Made by a program: the position numbers and the translations under genes | Part shown: positions 24,477 through 35,945 of the stretch, piece after piece | Layout: each line of letters opens with the position of its first letter | Position numbering within the stretch: position 1 is the first letter of the stretch | Assembly (NCBI RefSeq): GCF_963678635.1 | Contig: NC_087065.1 | Location: 30,074,252 to 30,138,251 of the forward strand | Length of the DNA: 64,000 nucleotides | Source: Symsagittifera roscoffensis | Taxonomy: Eukaryota > Xenacoelomorpha > Acoela > Convolutidae | Reading direction: 5' to 3' | Notes under the pieces: generated by a model | Database searches by the model: none | Seen by the model: only the letters and a program-made list of their open reading frames with translations | What the model was told of the DNA's origin: nothing

Positions 24477-25417
24477 GAGTTTCCACCTATATCAATGTAT
24501 TTTTTTTAGTAAGGGTAATTATACCTTTTGTAACCTATTGAACCTTTTGTAAATCAGAATGTAAAAAGTTTGCCTATAGCAAGTATCGAATATGTTTCTG
24601 GAAACGGACACTGCATGCTGAAATGTAAATACATTTTAAGAAAACTTTTGAAACCATAACTATAATATCCAAATAAACTGAATTTTTAAATGAATCATTT
24701 TAAAAACAAGACGCAATAGTAAAACAGTAGTCTACGTGGAATTATAGGTTTTATGAATATCCGACCAACAAAAAATTAAGTTCAGTTCATCACTAATTTT
24801 AGCCATTTTTTTGAATTTTTTTTTGGCTGTAGTCAGGTTATTTTAAATCTGTTTTGTAGCTTCTTAGTAGGAGCACAAAAAAAATGATATCTTGAATTAA
24901 TTGGCTTATTCAGCCGATGCGTTTCGACTAAACGATTGGTTGTTCTAAATGGACTATGCGCTCTGACGAGGCAACAGAGAAAAAAATTTTACTCTCTTGG
25001 TTTGCCCTGATTCAAAACATGCCGTTTCTTGTTTTTTTCCTGGTAATTTGTTTTAATTTTTTCAAACTATTGAATTTTTTGCTCTGGGATAGGCTATTTT
25101 CACACCACGTTCATTTGAAATCAATATAATAATTAGTAATATTAATAACTTCAGCTATTCGAGTTTTTTTTTTCGTATAATTTATATATAATTTTTCTTC
25201 TTATGTCCTGGATCACAGAAAAAAATATATTATTTTTTTGTCAATCTCTTGTGACAATAGCTAAGCCATGGACATCATTTTTTCTTCTCAAGATAAAAAA
25301 AAATAATTAATAGTCTTTCTCTATTTCTTTTGATAAATACCGAATCAGTAATTCAAAAATGTGGAACCAGATCTAAACTAGATTTTATTATTGGATATTA
25401 ATCTGATATTTTATCTC

Positions 25418-25424
25418 TATAAAA
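25418..25424 (+). promoter_or_regulatory. LTR TATA box
   Basis: TATAAAA in the context CTCTATAAAATAC. It is conserved at the same place in all three LTRs, each time exactly 61 bases before the start of the hairpin. Confidence 0.7.
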
Positions 25425-25478
25425 TACTGAATACTAACCAACCATACTCCATCAAACTAACAACCCATTTATTTGTAA

Positions 25479-25506
25479 GTGCTGAAACTACTTGTAGTTT
25501 CAGCAC
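25479..25506 (+). promoter_or_regulatory. LTR stem-loop
   Basis: GTGCTGAAACTA, loop CTTG, TAGTTTCAGCAC: twelve perfect pairs. If transcription starts about 30 bases after the TATA box, the hairpin lies in the first 60 bases of the RNA, and again near its 3' end. Confidence 0.75.
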
Positions 25507-25737
25507 CAAGGAGATTTGAATTTAACATAGAATATAGTTGCCTTCTCCAAAGAGACCGACTCATATAAACCAGTATACACCAGACCTTTTGAGACTAGGA
25601 GATAAAAGAGTAAGATTAAGATTGGTAATAGAATTAGAAGTTGCACGAATCTATCCGGTCGAAAACAAGATGACGAGCAGACAAAATACCTGATCTGAAA
25701 TTACTCTATGAGTATTATCTACTGGTTATAACTCATC

Positions 25738-25754
25738 TGGTGCGACCAAAAGTC
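25738..25754 (+). promoter_or_regulatory. Primer binding site
   Basis: TGGTGCGACCAAAAGTC starts two bases after the LTR. The leading TGG pairs with the CCA end of a tRNA. The same 17 bases stand at 62529-62545 in the second element. I could not assign the tRNA. Confidence 0.75.
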
Positions 25755-25854
25755 TCGAGCAAGACCTTAGCCAACTTAGATTAGAAGTATTGACCAAAAC
25801 ATTAGATTAGAATTAGACAATTACAAGATTTTAAAAACAAGATTACAAGTAGAA

Positions 25855-26061
25855 ATGTCTCTACGACTCAATAGATCAGAGCCAATTTTCTGAACAAAAC
25901 GAGAACTACCCGGTATTGGAAGAAGACCTCAGACAAGAGACGACGAACGAAAAGGAAGAATTCTACCAATCGATTTCATGATTGTAGGACAAAAATCAGA
26001 TCAAACTTTCATATTTCGAATACTTCTAGCAGTAAATTTATATTTTCATCTACTGACATAA
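25855..26061 (+). pseudogene. Small leader ORF of the LTR element, one stop
   Basis: A 69-codon frame 120 bases after the LTR. It starts MSLRLNRSEP, is rich in Arg in its middle and ends with a hydrophobic stretch near FIFRILLAVNL. A TGA replaces a CGA codon at about position 13 compared with the intact copy at 62657-62863. Both copies have exactly 207 bases with no indel, whereas the flanking leader has several indels. Product unknown; it may be a short regulatory or packaging peptide, or an N-terminal gag extension. Confidence 0.5.
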
Positions 26062-27029
26062 ATTTTTACTGAAAAATCTTCAATAACCTTATATGGCGCT
26101 AAACCTAATAACTATAAAATAACGAACGATAGAAACAACACTAGTCGTTCTCCTTGAAAAATCTGCAGTAAACTAAAAAGATCTTGGAAAGATTTTTATT
26201 GAAAATAAAAATACAAAAAAATAGTTAGTACAAAGCATAAATTGTTAGTAAATATAAATCATTCCTTCATTCCAGCTTCAACACCTAAAACCTAACGGCA
26301 CATTTGAAAAACGAACAACATCAAAACATAACTCTAAAGCCTCTTTTAACTAAAACTTTTATGAAATGAAAAATATCAAAGCTAATCCTTGTTTTCACTT
26401 AAATTAAATTCATTTAAAAAAACAGATCATCAAGGCTTCCCTTGGTTTTTAAAATAAATTAAACTAAATCTAAACTTCTGATCATCAACGCTTATCCTTG
26501 GATCGAATAGAATAATTTTCTTCTACCCCTACCAAATTAATTAGTGTCTAACGACCTCAGACGTCGATTCACTACTCAACCCTTATTAAAGACCCAGAAT
26601 TAACAGAAATGTTTCAAAAACTAACCATTCTAACTAAGATAAACAATGAAGAACTTCGGTGACTCATACTTCACTTGATCCCCATCCTCTTAAACGACCC
26701 AGGCTAAAACACTTAAACTTAGTAAGTCATAAAATAATATCTAACGAACTACTTGTGTTCTATTTATACATGAACCTTGTGGATCGATCTACTATTTTGC
26801 AACTCTTGATCACAAATCACTACCCCTCAGTAAGATTAGGTAAGTCTATCTTAGTTTAAAATTAGCCACGAGAAAGTAAAAATCATTCTCACGAATCGAT
26901 ATATGCTTTTCTCTCCGACCCTACAATACATGACCCAAGTTAAGCTAACCAAAAAAAAATCGTAAGAACTAACAATTTAAGACATTAGAAACCACTAAAT
27001 CCAATCTTGCATCCATCATCCTAAACTTT
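26062..27029 (+). other. Leader of the LTR element
   Basis: Long A/C-rich leader, matched base for base with indels by 62864-63828 in the second element. It contains direct repeats around 26390-26510 with the core CATCAAGGCTTCCCTTGG. I see no sure gene; the small frame at 26659-26859 is not kept in the second copy. Confidence 0.6.
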
Positions 27030-27446
27030 ATGTCAAGCGACAGTTTAGGAAATAAACAATCAATTATATTACACAAATGTATAATTAACGACGAAAGATA
27101 CGACCGTGTAACCACACCACACAGACAAACAATAGGATACATAAGAACTAAAAGACAAACACTAAAAAAGAAAGTTATTAGCAAACAAAAACAAATTATT
27201 AGGAAACGATTTTTGAAGCGAAGAAACGCAGTCTCAGAATCAAGCGCAATACAAGAACTCCGCAATTTAAAAGACTCAATAAAAAATAACCATCAAATTG
27301 ACGATCAATTATATTTCCTTGGCTCAGAAACCACGTCACCAACATCAATCACAAGAAAATGTAAAACAAAAAAGTCATTACAAAGAAACCAGTACAGTTG
27401 TACAATAGGAATCAACCAAAAAGACACATTGAAAATTACACGCTAA
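27030..27446 (+). pseudogene. 138-codon Lys/Arg-rich frame in element leader
   Basis: Starts MSSDSLGNKQSI and is strongly basic (KKKVISKQKQIIRKRFLKRR). The matching part of the second element (from about 63829) has a one-base shift that ends the frame after about 17 codons. It may be a remnant of a nucleic-acid-binding gag part or simply A-rich sequence read as Lys. No family recognised. Confidence 0.3.
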
Positions 27447-28701
27447 CAGTAATAAAGCACAAAAATGATTCGAAAAGAAGAAATTCTAGAAGACTCCATA
27501 CTCCCATTTTTATATACATCCACAAACTGAAAATAGAGTACAAATTCAATTTTGCCAAAATTCAATCGCAAATTTATTCGAAAAAAGAGATAGTCCATGC
27601 ACAAAAAAATTTCCCTATGTAAAAATCAAAAGACAACTTCTTGACCACTATCTAAAAGGTATATGTAGTCTCACACCAAAAGAAGGAATCTACACAATCA
27701 AAATCAGTTCACCAATTGCATTTCATGGCAAATACTTCATTCAAACAGATGACGTAGATGTGGAATTTTCAAAAGTTTTTACATAATACATAAAAAATAT
27801 ACAACATCAAACTCACAAAGAGCAAATTTAATAATAACAAACGTTGCATTTTCACTTGCATAGTTATCTTGCAAGTCTATAGTTATCTATCTATATTAGA
27901 ATTAAAAGAACCTCAAGGCGATTCATCAGCTCAAAACATTCCATCACACAACCCCAAAACTAAAAAACCCAACGTTACAACAAACAATTACGCAATCCAC
28001 GGTAAAACCCTCTATTGCTCAAAAATACTCGCAAAGGGATTACCAAACGTTTCGACCAGTAACAAAACCATCATGTAAACAAAAACATCACATAAAAATA
28101 ATTTCGCAGAACATAATTAAAACTATATAAATAGATCAAAAACAACAAAATCCTCTAATACGAATACTCAGAACTACTTATATACACAGAGTCAAAACAT
28201 AACTCAACCAGCTTCAAACTCTTCACAAGATCGCAGTGAAAATTACCCATTTTTTTAACAAAACAAAAATAATATAAAAATATACCTGACTAGAAATCAA
28301 CCTCCTTATAACACAGCTAATTATTTTCCATCAGATGATGAGGAAAACTATAATCAAAATCATCAACAAATCTAACCAAGCCAAAGCTTTCGTTCCCACA
28401 GCATTGATCAACCAGATACTTTTGAACCATACAAATGAGATGAACAAATACGACAACCTAGAAAAAATCCAACATCATACAAAAATTTATTTCAACACAA
28501 AATCCAGTAAATACACAGTCTTACCAAAAAACCCAAATGCATAACGAAATCCCACTGCCATCTTATTTACAACAACATGAAATAACAAAAAATCAACTTA
28601 CAAATTTTTACTCAAAAACCAAATGCCTGAGAATCACTACAAATGACATTGAATGTATACCTAGGAATCCATAACTATCAATATCATCGAATGAACCAAT
28701 A
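27447..28701 (+). other. A/C-rich region before gag
   Basis: No frame longer than about 75 codons and no recognised motif. It probably includes the decayed first part of gag. Confidence 0.5.
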
Positions 28702-29284
28702 ATGGTATTTACATTCACAGACCCAGAATACTCTCTAGAAGATTATCTCAATGCAGTCACAGCCAATTTAATTTTATATTCAGGACCTGAACCAGTAAAT
28801 ACGCCGCTTCATCAAAATTGGATACATAAACGCACAGCTTCAACCCGAACCACACTTGACGGCGCAGCCCAAAAATGGTTTCCAGTTTTGCCTATAGAAA
28901 TAAAATCAGATGGGAAAAGATTCACACAAGAATTCTCAAAAATGTTTGATTCTGAACAAAACAAACAACATCAAAGAATTTTATGCAATGAAAATCGTAG
29001 ACTACCCAATGAAACAATTAAACAACTTGGAGTAGGAATTGAAACATTAGTTCAAAAAGCATATTCAGTCAATAACCAAGATTATAAAAATACAAAGATG
29101 ACACAAATCCTAATGATGACTCTCTCACCTCATTTACAAAAAAAGCAATAAAAATGAGAGCACCACATCCTTCCTCAATCCGAGAACCAGATTTAGACTT
29201 TGGGAAGCTAGTAGATGAACTAGAACAAGCAGAAATCACTAAGAAACTAGAAGAAAACCTAAAGCTACAATATGTCAATAACAT
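28702..29284 (+). pseudogene. gag capsid-like region, broken at an A7 run
   Basis: The frame 28702-29151 begins MVFTFTDPEYSLEDYLNAV. It contains the pattern of a Ty3/Gypsy capsid: a helical segment, LDGAAQKWF at about residue 50, then FTQEFSKMFD and an RRLPNETIKQL segment. It stops at 29149-29151, but the next 45 codons are open in the -1 frame (PHPSSIREPDLDFGKL onward, to 29287). The switch falls on A AAA AAG (29139-29145). In the family, capsid forms the shell around the RNA. The downstream zinc finger lies in yet another frame, so further indels have occurred. Confidence 0.7.
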
Positions 29285-29400
29285 CTAAACTACTACTTCA
29301 CAAATAAATCAAATTCATGACTCCGAAAAAATTATCTAAAAAAATCACTGAAGTCTTAAACATCTACGGGAAAAACCCAAATTTTAAAAGTAAATTATCA

Positions 29401-29490
29401 TTCAAAAAATGGTGCAACTATTGCCGACGATACGAACACAGCATTGGCGAATGCAGACAAAAACAACAAGACAATAAAAAAACCACAAAA
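29401..29490 (+). pseudogene. gag nucleocapsid zinc knuckle
   Basis: Translated in the frame starting TGG at 29410, the segment reads WCNYCRRYEHSIGEC, a complete CX2CX4HX4C knuckle at 29413-29454. CCHC knuckles bind the element's RNA. The finger itself is intact although the frame around it is broken. Confidence 0.85.
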
Positions 29491-29767
29491 ATATAGAGAA
29501 CTACTTATATCATTTCATCAGTACAAGAAAAACGATCAAAATTTACCCAACAAAAAAGTTCATATTAATAATAGTTCACGAAAACCACTTCCAAAAAACT
29601 CAAGTTACTCTAGATAACAATCACCTTATAATTCAAACTATCGAGGACGATAACCAAACTAAAGATATTCACGAAATTTCTCACAAAACAGATATAGTCG
29701 ATCAAATAGTCGCAATAATCAGTATCGAAATAACTATTCGAGAACAAGTTCAAACCATCCTGAATTT

Positions 29768-30077
29768 TTGTTTGATACCAGTTCTCATTCAAATTCAAGA
29801 AACAGAAGTTATTCAAATGATCGATCTAGAAACTCTTCATATAATAGAAATAGAATTTCTTTCAACAATAAGAATAGAAACTTTTCAAATGATCGAAATC
29901 ATAAATATCGTAATAGATCACGCGAATCTTCTAACAACAGATCGAACTATCAAAGATCAAAATAGATCACGCGAAAATTCACAAAACAGAAATTCAAGAT
30001 ATAACAACAGACGAACAAACTACTCTCAATCACCACATTGGAAAAATACACGTTATCAAAATTCCCAAGAAAATTAA
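29768..30077 (+). pseudogene. Arg/Asn/Ser-rich gag C-terminus
   Basis: Low-complexity basic sequence with repeated RSRNSS, NRSN and RSRENS words spans two frames (29768-29965 and then about 29950-30077). It follows the zinc knuckle and precedes the protease, so it fits an RNA-binding tail of gag. Confidence 0.6.
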
Positions 30078-30525
30078 AAAAGTAGTACACCTAAACATCA
30101 AATGCAAATCAACCAAGCAAAAACAACTGAAGGAAGTCAACCAGACCCTCCTGGTATTGATAAAAAAGAAACCACTTAATTGCAATTAAATCAAATAAAT
30201 TGCGAATCCACAGACAGTGAAAGCGACAGAGACAATGGAATTTCAATTAAAATGATACATGTTGAAAATGACCACGAGTTATTATTTACGAACAACCAAT
30301 ACATTCCCGTATCTATCAAAATCATGATCAGTTTCTCTTAACTTATTACAAAAAACCAATAAACAACAACAAAACATTTGAACAAATAGTACATGAGATA
30401 ACAGAAGAAGAACCTGTAGAAAGTTCAAGTACAAATCATATTTACCAAAATTTACCAAAAGAACAACCTAAAGAAAAATTTGGACAAGATCACTCCTCCT
30501 ATAAAAGTCCAAAAAGCAAAGAGCT
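30078..30525 (+). other. Linker between gag and protease
   Basis: A/C-rich, many stops; probably the decayed gag/pol junction. Nothing further recognised. Confidence 0.5.
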
Positions 30526-30840
30526 TCATACACCAGATCTTGAAATTGATTTTTTAATAGATTCTGGAGCAGAATCAAACATCATCAACATCCCAACTTA
30601 GAATGAAAATAAAATATTACATCCAAAATTAATACCCTTGAAAACAGCAAGCAGTCTAGCAACAGCACAAGGATCAATGTTAACAAATTATGGAAATTTA
30701 CAACTCTTCCTTGTTCCCTTAAAACATTGGAAGAAAACAACATCTTGAACAAACCATTCAAACAAACCTTCCACATCACCGATATAAAACATAGTAACAT
30801 TGAAGTCCCATTGTTTACTAAATATATACCAATGATTAAC
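30526..30840 (+). pseudogene. Aspartic protease (retropepsin) remnant
   Basis: The frame around 30541 reads IDFLIDSGAESNII; the active-site triad Asp-Ser-Gly plus Ala is at 30560-30571. Such proteases cut the Gag-Pol polyprotein. A TAG follows about ten codons later (near 30599), so the domain is interrupted even though the catalytic motif is kept. Confidence 0.8.
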
Positions 30841-31560
30841 ATTTTAAACAGCGGAAATCAAATAAAAGATAAATACACAAGAATGAATAATACAGCCTTA
30901 ACATTCTTCCAAAGAATAAACAAGCAACCACCATTCTTCTCCAAATTTTAGCCTATACATAATCAGGAACGAAAACAACTGAAACCACTAGCAGGCTATT
31001 ATATAACTTCTCAATCAAACAAATTCATCGAAAAGATAAAGAACAAAATAAACAACATCTCTGCATGTCTGACCTTGAATTCAGACCAATTCATAAATTT
31101 TTTCGAGGAATAATTTCATCTCTCAAATACATGAAAAATTCAAATTCAGACATAAATTCTTTACATGTATATAACAACTCTCCATACGAAATAAACCTAC
31201 CTCTAGAACTCTTAGGTTATTGTGAAACCAACGCAACAACTTCTCCCACAAAGAAAGCAGCGTATAGAGTAAATAATTTTTTACAGCTATTAGATATATG
31301 TCAATCAACAATTCTTGACGAAGACTTATCGATAAATAATATAATAAGCAGTGGAAAACGAAACACAGATTATTTCACGAAAACAACTTACTTTAAACCA
31401 ACTTTTCAAACATCAAAACACACAGAAGAACAGAAAAACTCTAACAAAGTTCAATTTTCAACACTCTCAGATAACACAAAAAGAATTTGAACAATTAGCC
31501 GATTTACTATTGAAAAACCCAAAAGTTTACACAACATCTAAATTTGATGTTGGAAAAGTA
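30841..31560 (+). pseudogene. Region between protease and reverse transcriptase
   Basis: The frame 31065-31490 (141 codons) has no motif I recognise. It includes LELLGYCETNATTSP and helical segments and then shifts frame. Position suggests the polyprotein linker before the palm domain. Confidence 0.4.
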
Positions 31561-32350
31561 AATTAACCACTACATTTACCTCTAAAACTTGATGCCGTTT
31601 TCAAAAGACAACGAGCAAGTAAAGTCCCAGTTCACTTACAAGACAAAATTAACCGATTACCTCACATATTAGAAAAAAATGAAATCATTTTTCCAGTAAA
31701 TAAAAAAGAACAGCCAAACGGAAACACGTTTGTATACACCGTTATCATTTTAGCAAAAGATGACTCATTGAAAATAGTTCTAGATGCAAGATATTTCAAT
31801 TCACTCGTTGATGAATCTAAATGTAATTGGCCTATTGAACCAATCAAGTAATTCTCACAAAAACAAACGCTAAATATTTCACACCAGCAGACATGAATAG
31901 TGCATATAATCAAATGCCGTTAGACGATTAATCACAACTATTAACACAATTCGTTATTGGAAATCAGCAATATGAATTGAATCGATTATTATATGGAATC
32001 TTCATAGGACCAGTAGCATTCTCAGCCTTTATGAGTAAAATTTTCCGACCACTCATACTCAATAAAAATGCAATCACATATTTAGAGGATGTTTTTATGC
32101 AACCACAAACAAAAGACAAAATGTTCATTATCTTAGAAAATATAATCAGATATGACTACAAGACAACATGAAAGCAGCCCTGGATAAATCACCTTTTTTT
32201 TCTAAGACGCGTGAAGTTTCTTCGACATACTATAGAAAGAAACACTATAACTCCATTAGAATCTTGCATAGATACGATCCAAAAACTTCAACCACCGTCC
32301 AATAAAAAGAAAATTTAAGAATTCCTTGGAATGCTAAATTTCTTAAGTAA
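31561..32350 (+). pseudogene. Reverse transcriptase remnant
   Basis: Pieces in several frames show the order of a Ty3/Gypsy reverse transcriptase: KEQPNGNTFVYTVI and LKIVLDARYFN (first catalytic Asp region), NWPIEPI, then NRLLYGIFIGPVAFSAFM and a catalytic box reading TYLEDVF at 32079-32090. The family box is Y-x-D-D; here the first Asp is Glu. Internal stops at about 31850 and 31930 and frame changes confirm that it is dead. The enzyme would copy the element RNA into DNA. Confidence 0.8.
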
Positions 32351-32429
32351 AACAAGTTAGACCATTCTACAACATCCTTAGACAACAGAATAATTTTGAA
32401 TGGACAACAGAACACCAAACACGATTTGA

Positions 32430-32735
32430 AGAAATCAAAATTCCTCTCACTGAACAAATTTCAAACACAATTCCAGATCCCGATCAGCCAATTTCTGCTA
32501 TTTGCGACAGATCCCGATCAGCCATTTTATGCTATGTGCGACCACTTTATGCTATGCCATTTTATGCTATGCTATCTAACTTTGGCATCGGTGCAGCATT
32601 ATTACAATCTCATGACGGAACAAATAAAAAGAAACCCATTTCAGCAAACAAACTCCAACACAGATATTTTAGAACAACCTATCTCAACATCTGATCTCAT
32701 AACATCTGATCTCGAAGTACCCTTCTACCTTAAGT
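32430..32735 (+). pseudogene. RNase H remnant, internally deleted, copy 1
   Basis: Begins with KIPLTEQI-like sequence and DPDQP, then a scrambled stretch where ATTTTATGCTATG is repeated three times (32520-32570), then GIGAALLQ-like sequence in a shifted frame. At about 32670 it jumps to the CATCTGATCTC repeats that precede integrase. Compared with 35350-36990, about 1.4 kb is missing. Confidence 0.6.
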
Positions 32736-33920
32736 ATGATACTTATAGCTTTTCATAATTCCCACTCATTACACACTAAAGGACACTCAGGATCAGAAAA
32801 AACATACTCCAATTTCATTCAAAACTTTAACTTTCCAAATGCACCAATTTGGATTAAATTATCATGCAATGATTGCATAACATGTCAATTAACCAAACTA
32901 TCTCCAAACAATCCAATTCAAAAACAAATTGCACGAAAACAAGATTTTATTGGACAAAGTCTATACTTCAACCACAGAATTTCATTCGATACAAAAGGCC
33001 AATATCATCATACTCAGAAGGAAACTCGTATATAATGGTCATAGTCGAAGCATTTACACACTACGTAGCACTTAACCCAGTACCAGATTGTAATGCTTAC
33101 TACGCATATACAACCCTTTATGAACATTGGATAGCAAAATTCGTTATACCCGAAATCCTTGTTGCAGACAACGGCACTTAATTTATAAACAACGAAATTA
33201 TCGCACTATGCCACTTATATAATATTAAACACAAACCTTGTACATCTCATGCATCTTGGACTAATGGACTAGTCGAAGGCAAAAAATGTTCATTACAAGA
33301 ATTTCTCAGATGAATCATTAACGGAAATGACACAGGATATACTGAATGGTCAACAGATGTAAAACTATTCCCTTTATCTTATAAATCAGAAATCACAACG
33401 ACTCTAAGACTGTCACCACATGAAATGGTTTTCAATCAAACCATGAAAACCGATAATGTTCACAGCAAATTCTTCAAAAAATACACAAGGTTATTGTCAA
33501 CCCACTAAAAAATCAATATGTTATAATCTACCTTTACATACCCACGATGAAGATCCCTTTCATCATCCACAAATTTTAAAATTAGCTTCTGAATGGATAC
33601 ATACACCAAATGAATTTTAAACAGAGATAAAAAAGACAATGAAATTTATCACATATTAACAAAAAATTGTTACAAAGACAAATTATTAATTCCCAAATAA
33701 ATTCTCGATTCACACCAGCTGCAAATTTAAAAATCAGAACATACATTCTAATCCCAAATTTTAAAACACAAAAAAGAATTTCTAAATAAATACAATCATT
33801 CCGAAGAGGACCATATCAAATAATTGATAAACCCATTGATGTAACATACACACTTATAGACCTAAACAAAAAAGAAATTGTTCAACACCGAAACAATATT
33901 TTACCTTAATATCCGAAAGA
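32736..33920 (+). pseudogene. Integrase remnant, original copy
   Basis: Pieces in three frames give the zinc finger (HNSHSLHTKGHSG, then CNDCITC), the core with IVEAFTHYVAL, ADNGT near 33168 and the Glu of LVEGKK near 33266, and a C-terminal part ending with NKKEIVQHRNN. The spacing between the second Asp and the Glu is 35 residues, as in D,D-35-E integrases. Stops interrupt it (TAA at 33179-33181, TGA at 33313). In a live element this enzyme would join the DNA copy to the chromosome. Confidence 0.8.
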
Positions 33921-34960
33921 GTACGCTCTTCGCGAACTGACTCAATTATACTCCTTAGGACTCAAAGTTGTTCACAATAACTCTGATTACAAACAAAATC
34001 AAAGCACTGAAATGAATTCTATCCAAAAAAATTAGCAAAACATCTCAAAATTTGGAGAACAAAAAGATACCTCACACAGAACAAAAAAAAATTTAGAAGA
34101 AAAAATTCTACCACAACATCAAAAATAAAAAGACCTCCAGGTCATGAATAAGCAACCCGCTAAAGACTGACAACTGAAATAAACAAAATCTCATTATTAC
34201 AACCCTCCCCTATCAAGTAGAACGAAGATCAATAAAATTGTCCCAACTTAGACCTCAAAACTCCCTCAAGCAAAAATATTGAATTAGCCTAAAGAACAAA
34301 ATGGACATGATCATTTAACCTAAAGCACGAATATCTCTCAGATAGCCCCAATCATAAAATAAATAAAAACAAAACTAGAAAGATCCTTAAGAGGCCTCAA
34401 AACTTCCCTTCACCAAAAATTGCCGAACCCAACCCACTTGTCAAAAAACCAATAAATAATCCGACCACAATCGAATTTAGCCTCAAAAAGTAAAAAACAA
34501 TTCGATGGAACGAACCATTTCTTCAAATGCTTCTTTCACAAACAGTAAGCCATATTCAAGATATACTTTCAAATTTTTTTCAAATCATTTCAATTTTTTT
34601 TTTCAAATTCTGTATAATCCTAATAGCCGATACCCTTGAAATATTCATCCTCCTCCTGATAATTTTTTAGCAATTTTTTCATCAATTTTTTTTCTCTAGC
34701 CCAAGCCTACATTATTTTTGCAAAAATCCTTGACCACATCCTCAGGTACGATATTTCAATAACTATCTAAATGTTTCAACATCTGTTCAGTAGAACAGAT
34801 GTTTTTCTTCTTTTTATAATATTTCTCACATTTCTGACATCCCATGCAAATGTATAAAAGGGCCAACATAATTTTCGCATTACCAACGAAAATTTTAATT
34901 TTTTTCATCGAAGGTTATTACAATAAACATAAAATTTCTTCGTAAAAATACATAATTTTT
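33921..34960 (+). other. Noncoding spacer after pol, copy 1
   Basis: A/C-rich with no frame worth calling. It recurs, with changes, at about 45440-47220. It contains a perfect 11 bp hairpin (34778-34803) and a TATAAAAG string (34853-34860) shortly before env-like sequence. Confidence 0.6.
34853..34860 (+). promoter_or_regulatory. Possible internal TATA box before the env-like region
   Basis: TATAAAAGGGCC sits about 120 bases before the start of the env-like frame. The duplicate at 47121-47130 reads TATAAAAAGG and is at a similar distance from the longer env-like region. This might be an internal promoter, or chance in AT-rich DNA. Confidence 0.3.
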
Positions 34961-34969
34961 GAAGTTTTT

Positions 34970-35345
34970 CCAAAATTGCTAATCAACAACCCCCACACCA
35001 GTCCCCACCAACAACATCCCAAGAACCACCAACAACACAAACAAAATGTCAAACAAATAACCTCCAATCATCAACACGCATCTCTTTTCAAGACAATCCA
35101 TATACATTTGAAGAACGACACGCACCCTTAAGCAGTTTTTTGCCCAGCACCTTTAAGCAAACCACAAAACGAACCAGTATATAAAAAATACCCAACCTCT
35201 CCGACAAGATCTTAATAGAGGAAGACACCCAAGTCAAAATCAAAACACGCTCGAAAAAAAACAGACAATTTATACATCTAAGACGGAATAGAAATTTGCA
35301 AACCCCCAGAGTTCAATTCAACATTGCTCAGTCACCAAGAGCAAA
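34970..35345 (+). pseudogene. Start of env-like region, truncated copy
   Basis: Same sequence as 47230-47620 with small changes: the TTGCTAATCAACAACC start, the FQDNPYTFEERHAP segment and TPRVQFNIAQSP. At about 35355 it breaks and is joined to RNase H sequence (IKIPLTEQI), the junction of a large tandem duplication. Confidence 0.6.
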
Positions 35346-35354
35346 TCCTATAGA

Positions 35355-35945
35355 AATCAAAATTCCTCTCACTGAACAAATTTCAAACAAAATTCCAGAT
35401 CCCGATCAGCCATTTTATGTTATGTGCAACGCCTCTAACTTTGGCATCGGTGCAGCATTATTACAATCTCATGACGGAACAAATAAAATGAACCCCATTT
35501 CAGCAAATTCTAGACTATCAACACAAGCTGAACTTCGACTCTCTACTCGTATGAGAGAATGCACAGCCAAAATATATACACTCACACAATACGAACCTTA
35601 ATACTTGGGTCAAAACATCCAACCGTTTTTTTTTACAGATCATAAACCCATAATTTCGCTTTTTACACAAAAATCAAACCCAAACCATAGAGTTTATAGA
35701 TTTCAGCTAATTTTAAAGAAGTTCGCAAACTTACACGTAGTTTGAACAGCAGGAAAAAACCTCGCATTACCCGATACTCTCAGTGAAATTACACCACCTG
35801 AATTATTAACTAGGAAAACAAAAGTCGAAATCCCACAAAATATTAAGTTTTTCCTAGCAAATGACGAAACTTCACCAATGCAAATATTCAAATATGCAGT
35901 GATTACAATGCAAATATCCAGTAAAAACGGACATATATCAACCAC
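35355..35945 (+). pseudogene. RNase H remnant, fuller copy 2
   Basis: Reads IPLTEQISNKIPDPDQPFYV, then CNASNFGIGAALLQ, where the first catalytic Asp of the DAS motif has become Asn (codon at 35428-35430). TDHKPI-like sequence follows at about 35636. This enzyme normally removes RNA from the RNA:DNA hybrid. Frameshifts and a TAA at 35599 show that it is dead. It is more complete than the version at 32430. Confidence 0.7.

Larger units (their letters stand above)
25360..25735 (+). repeat. 5' LTR of intron 1 element
   Basis: Begins TGTGGAACCAGATCT and ends TTATAACTCA, the TG...CA form of LTRs. It is followed after two bases by a primer binding site. It contains a TATA box at 25418-25424 and a perfect 12 bp hairpin at 25479-25506. 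Confidence 0.88.

Noticed and set aside
24476-24480. A canonical GT donor at 24479 for exon 1.
   Set aside because: It would join exon 2 out of frame and destroy the helix 1 motif; the GC donor gives the expected sequence.
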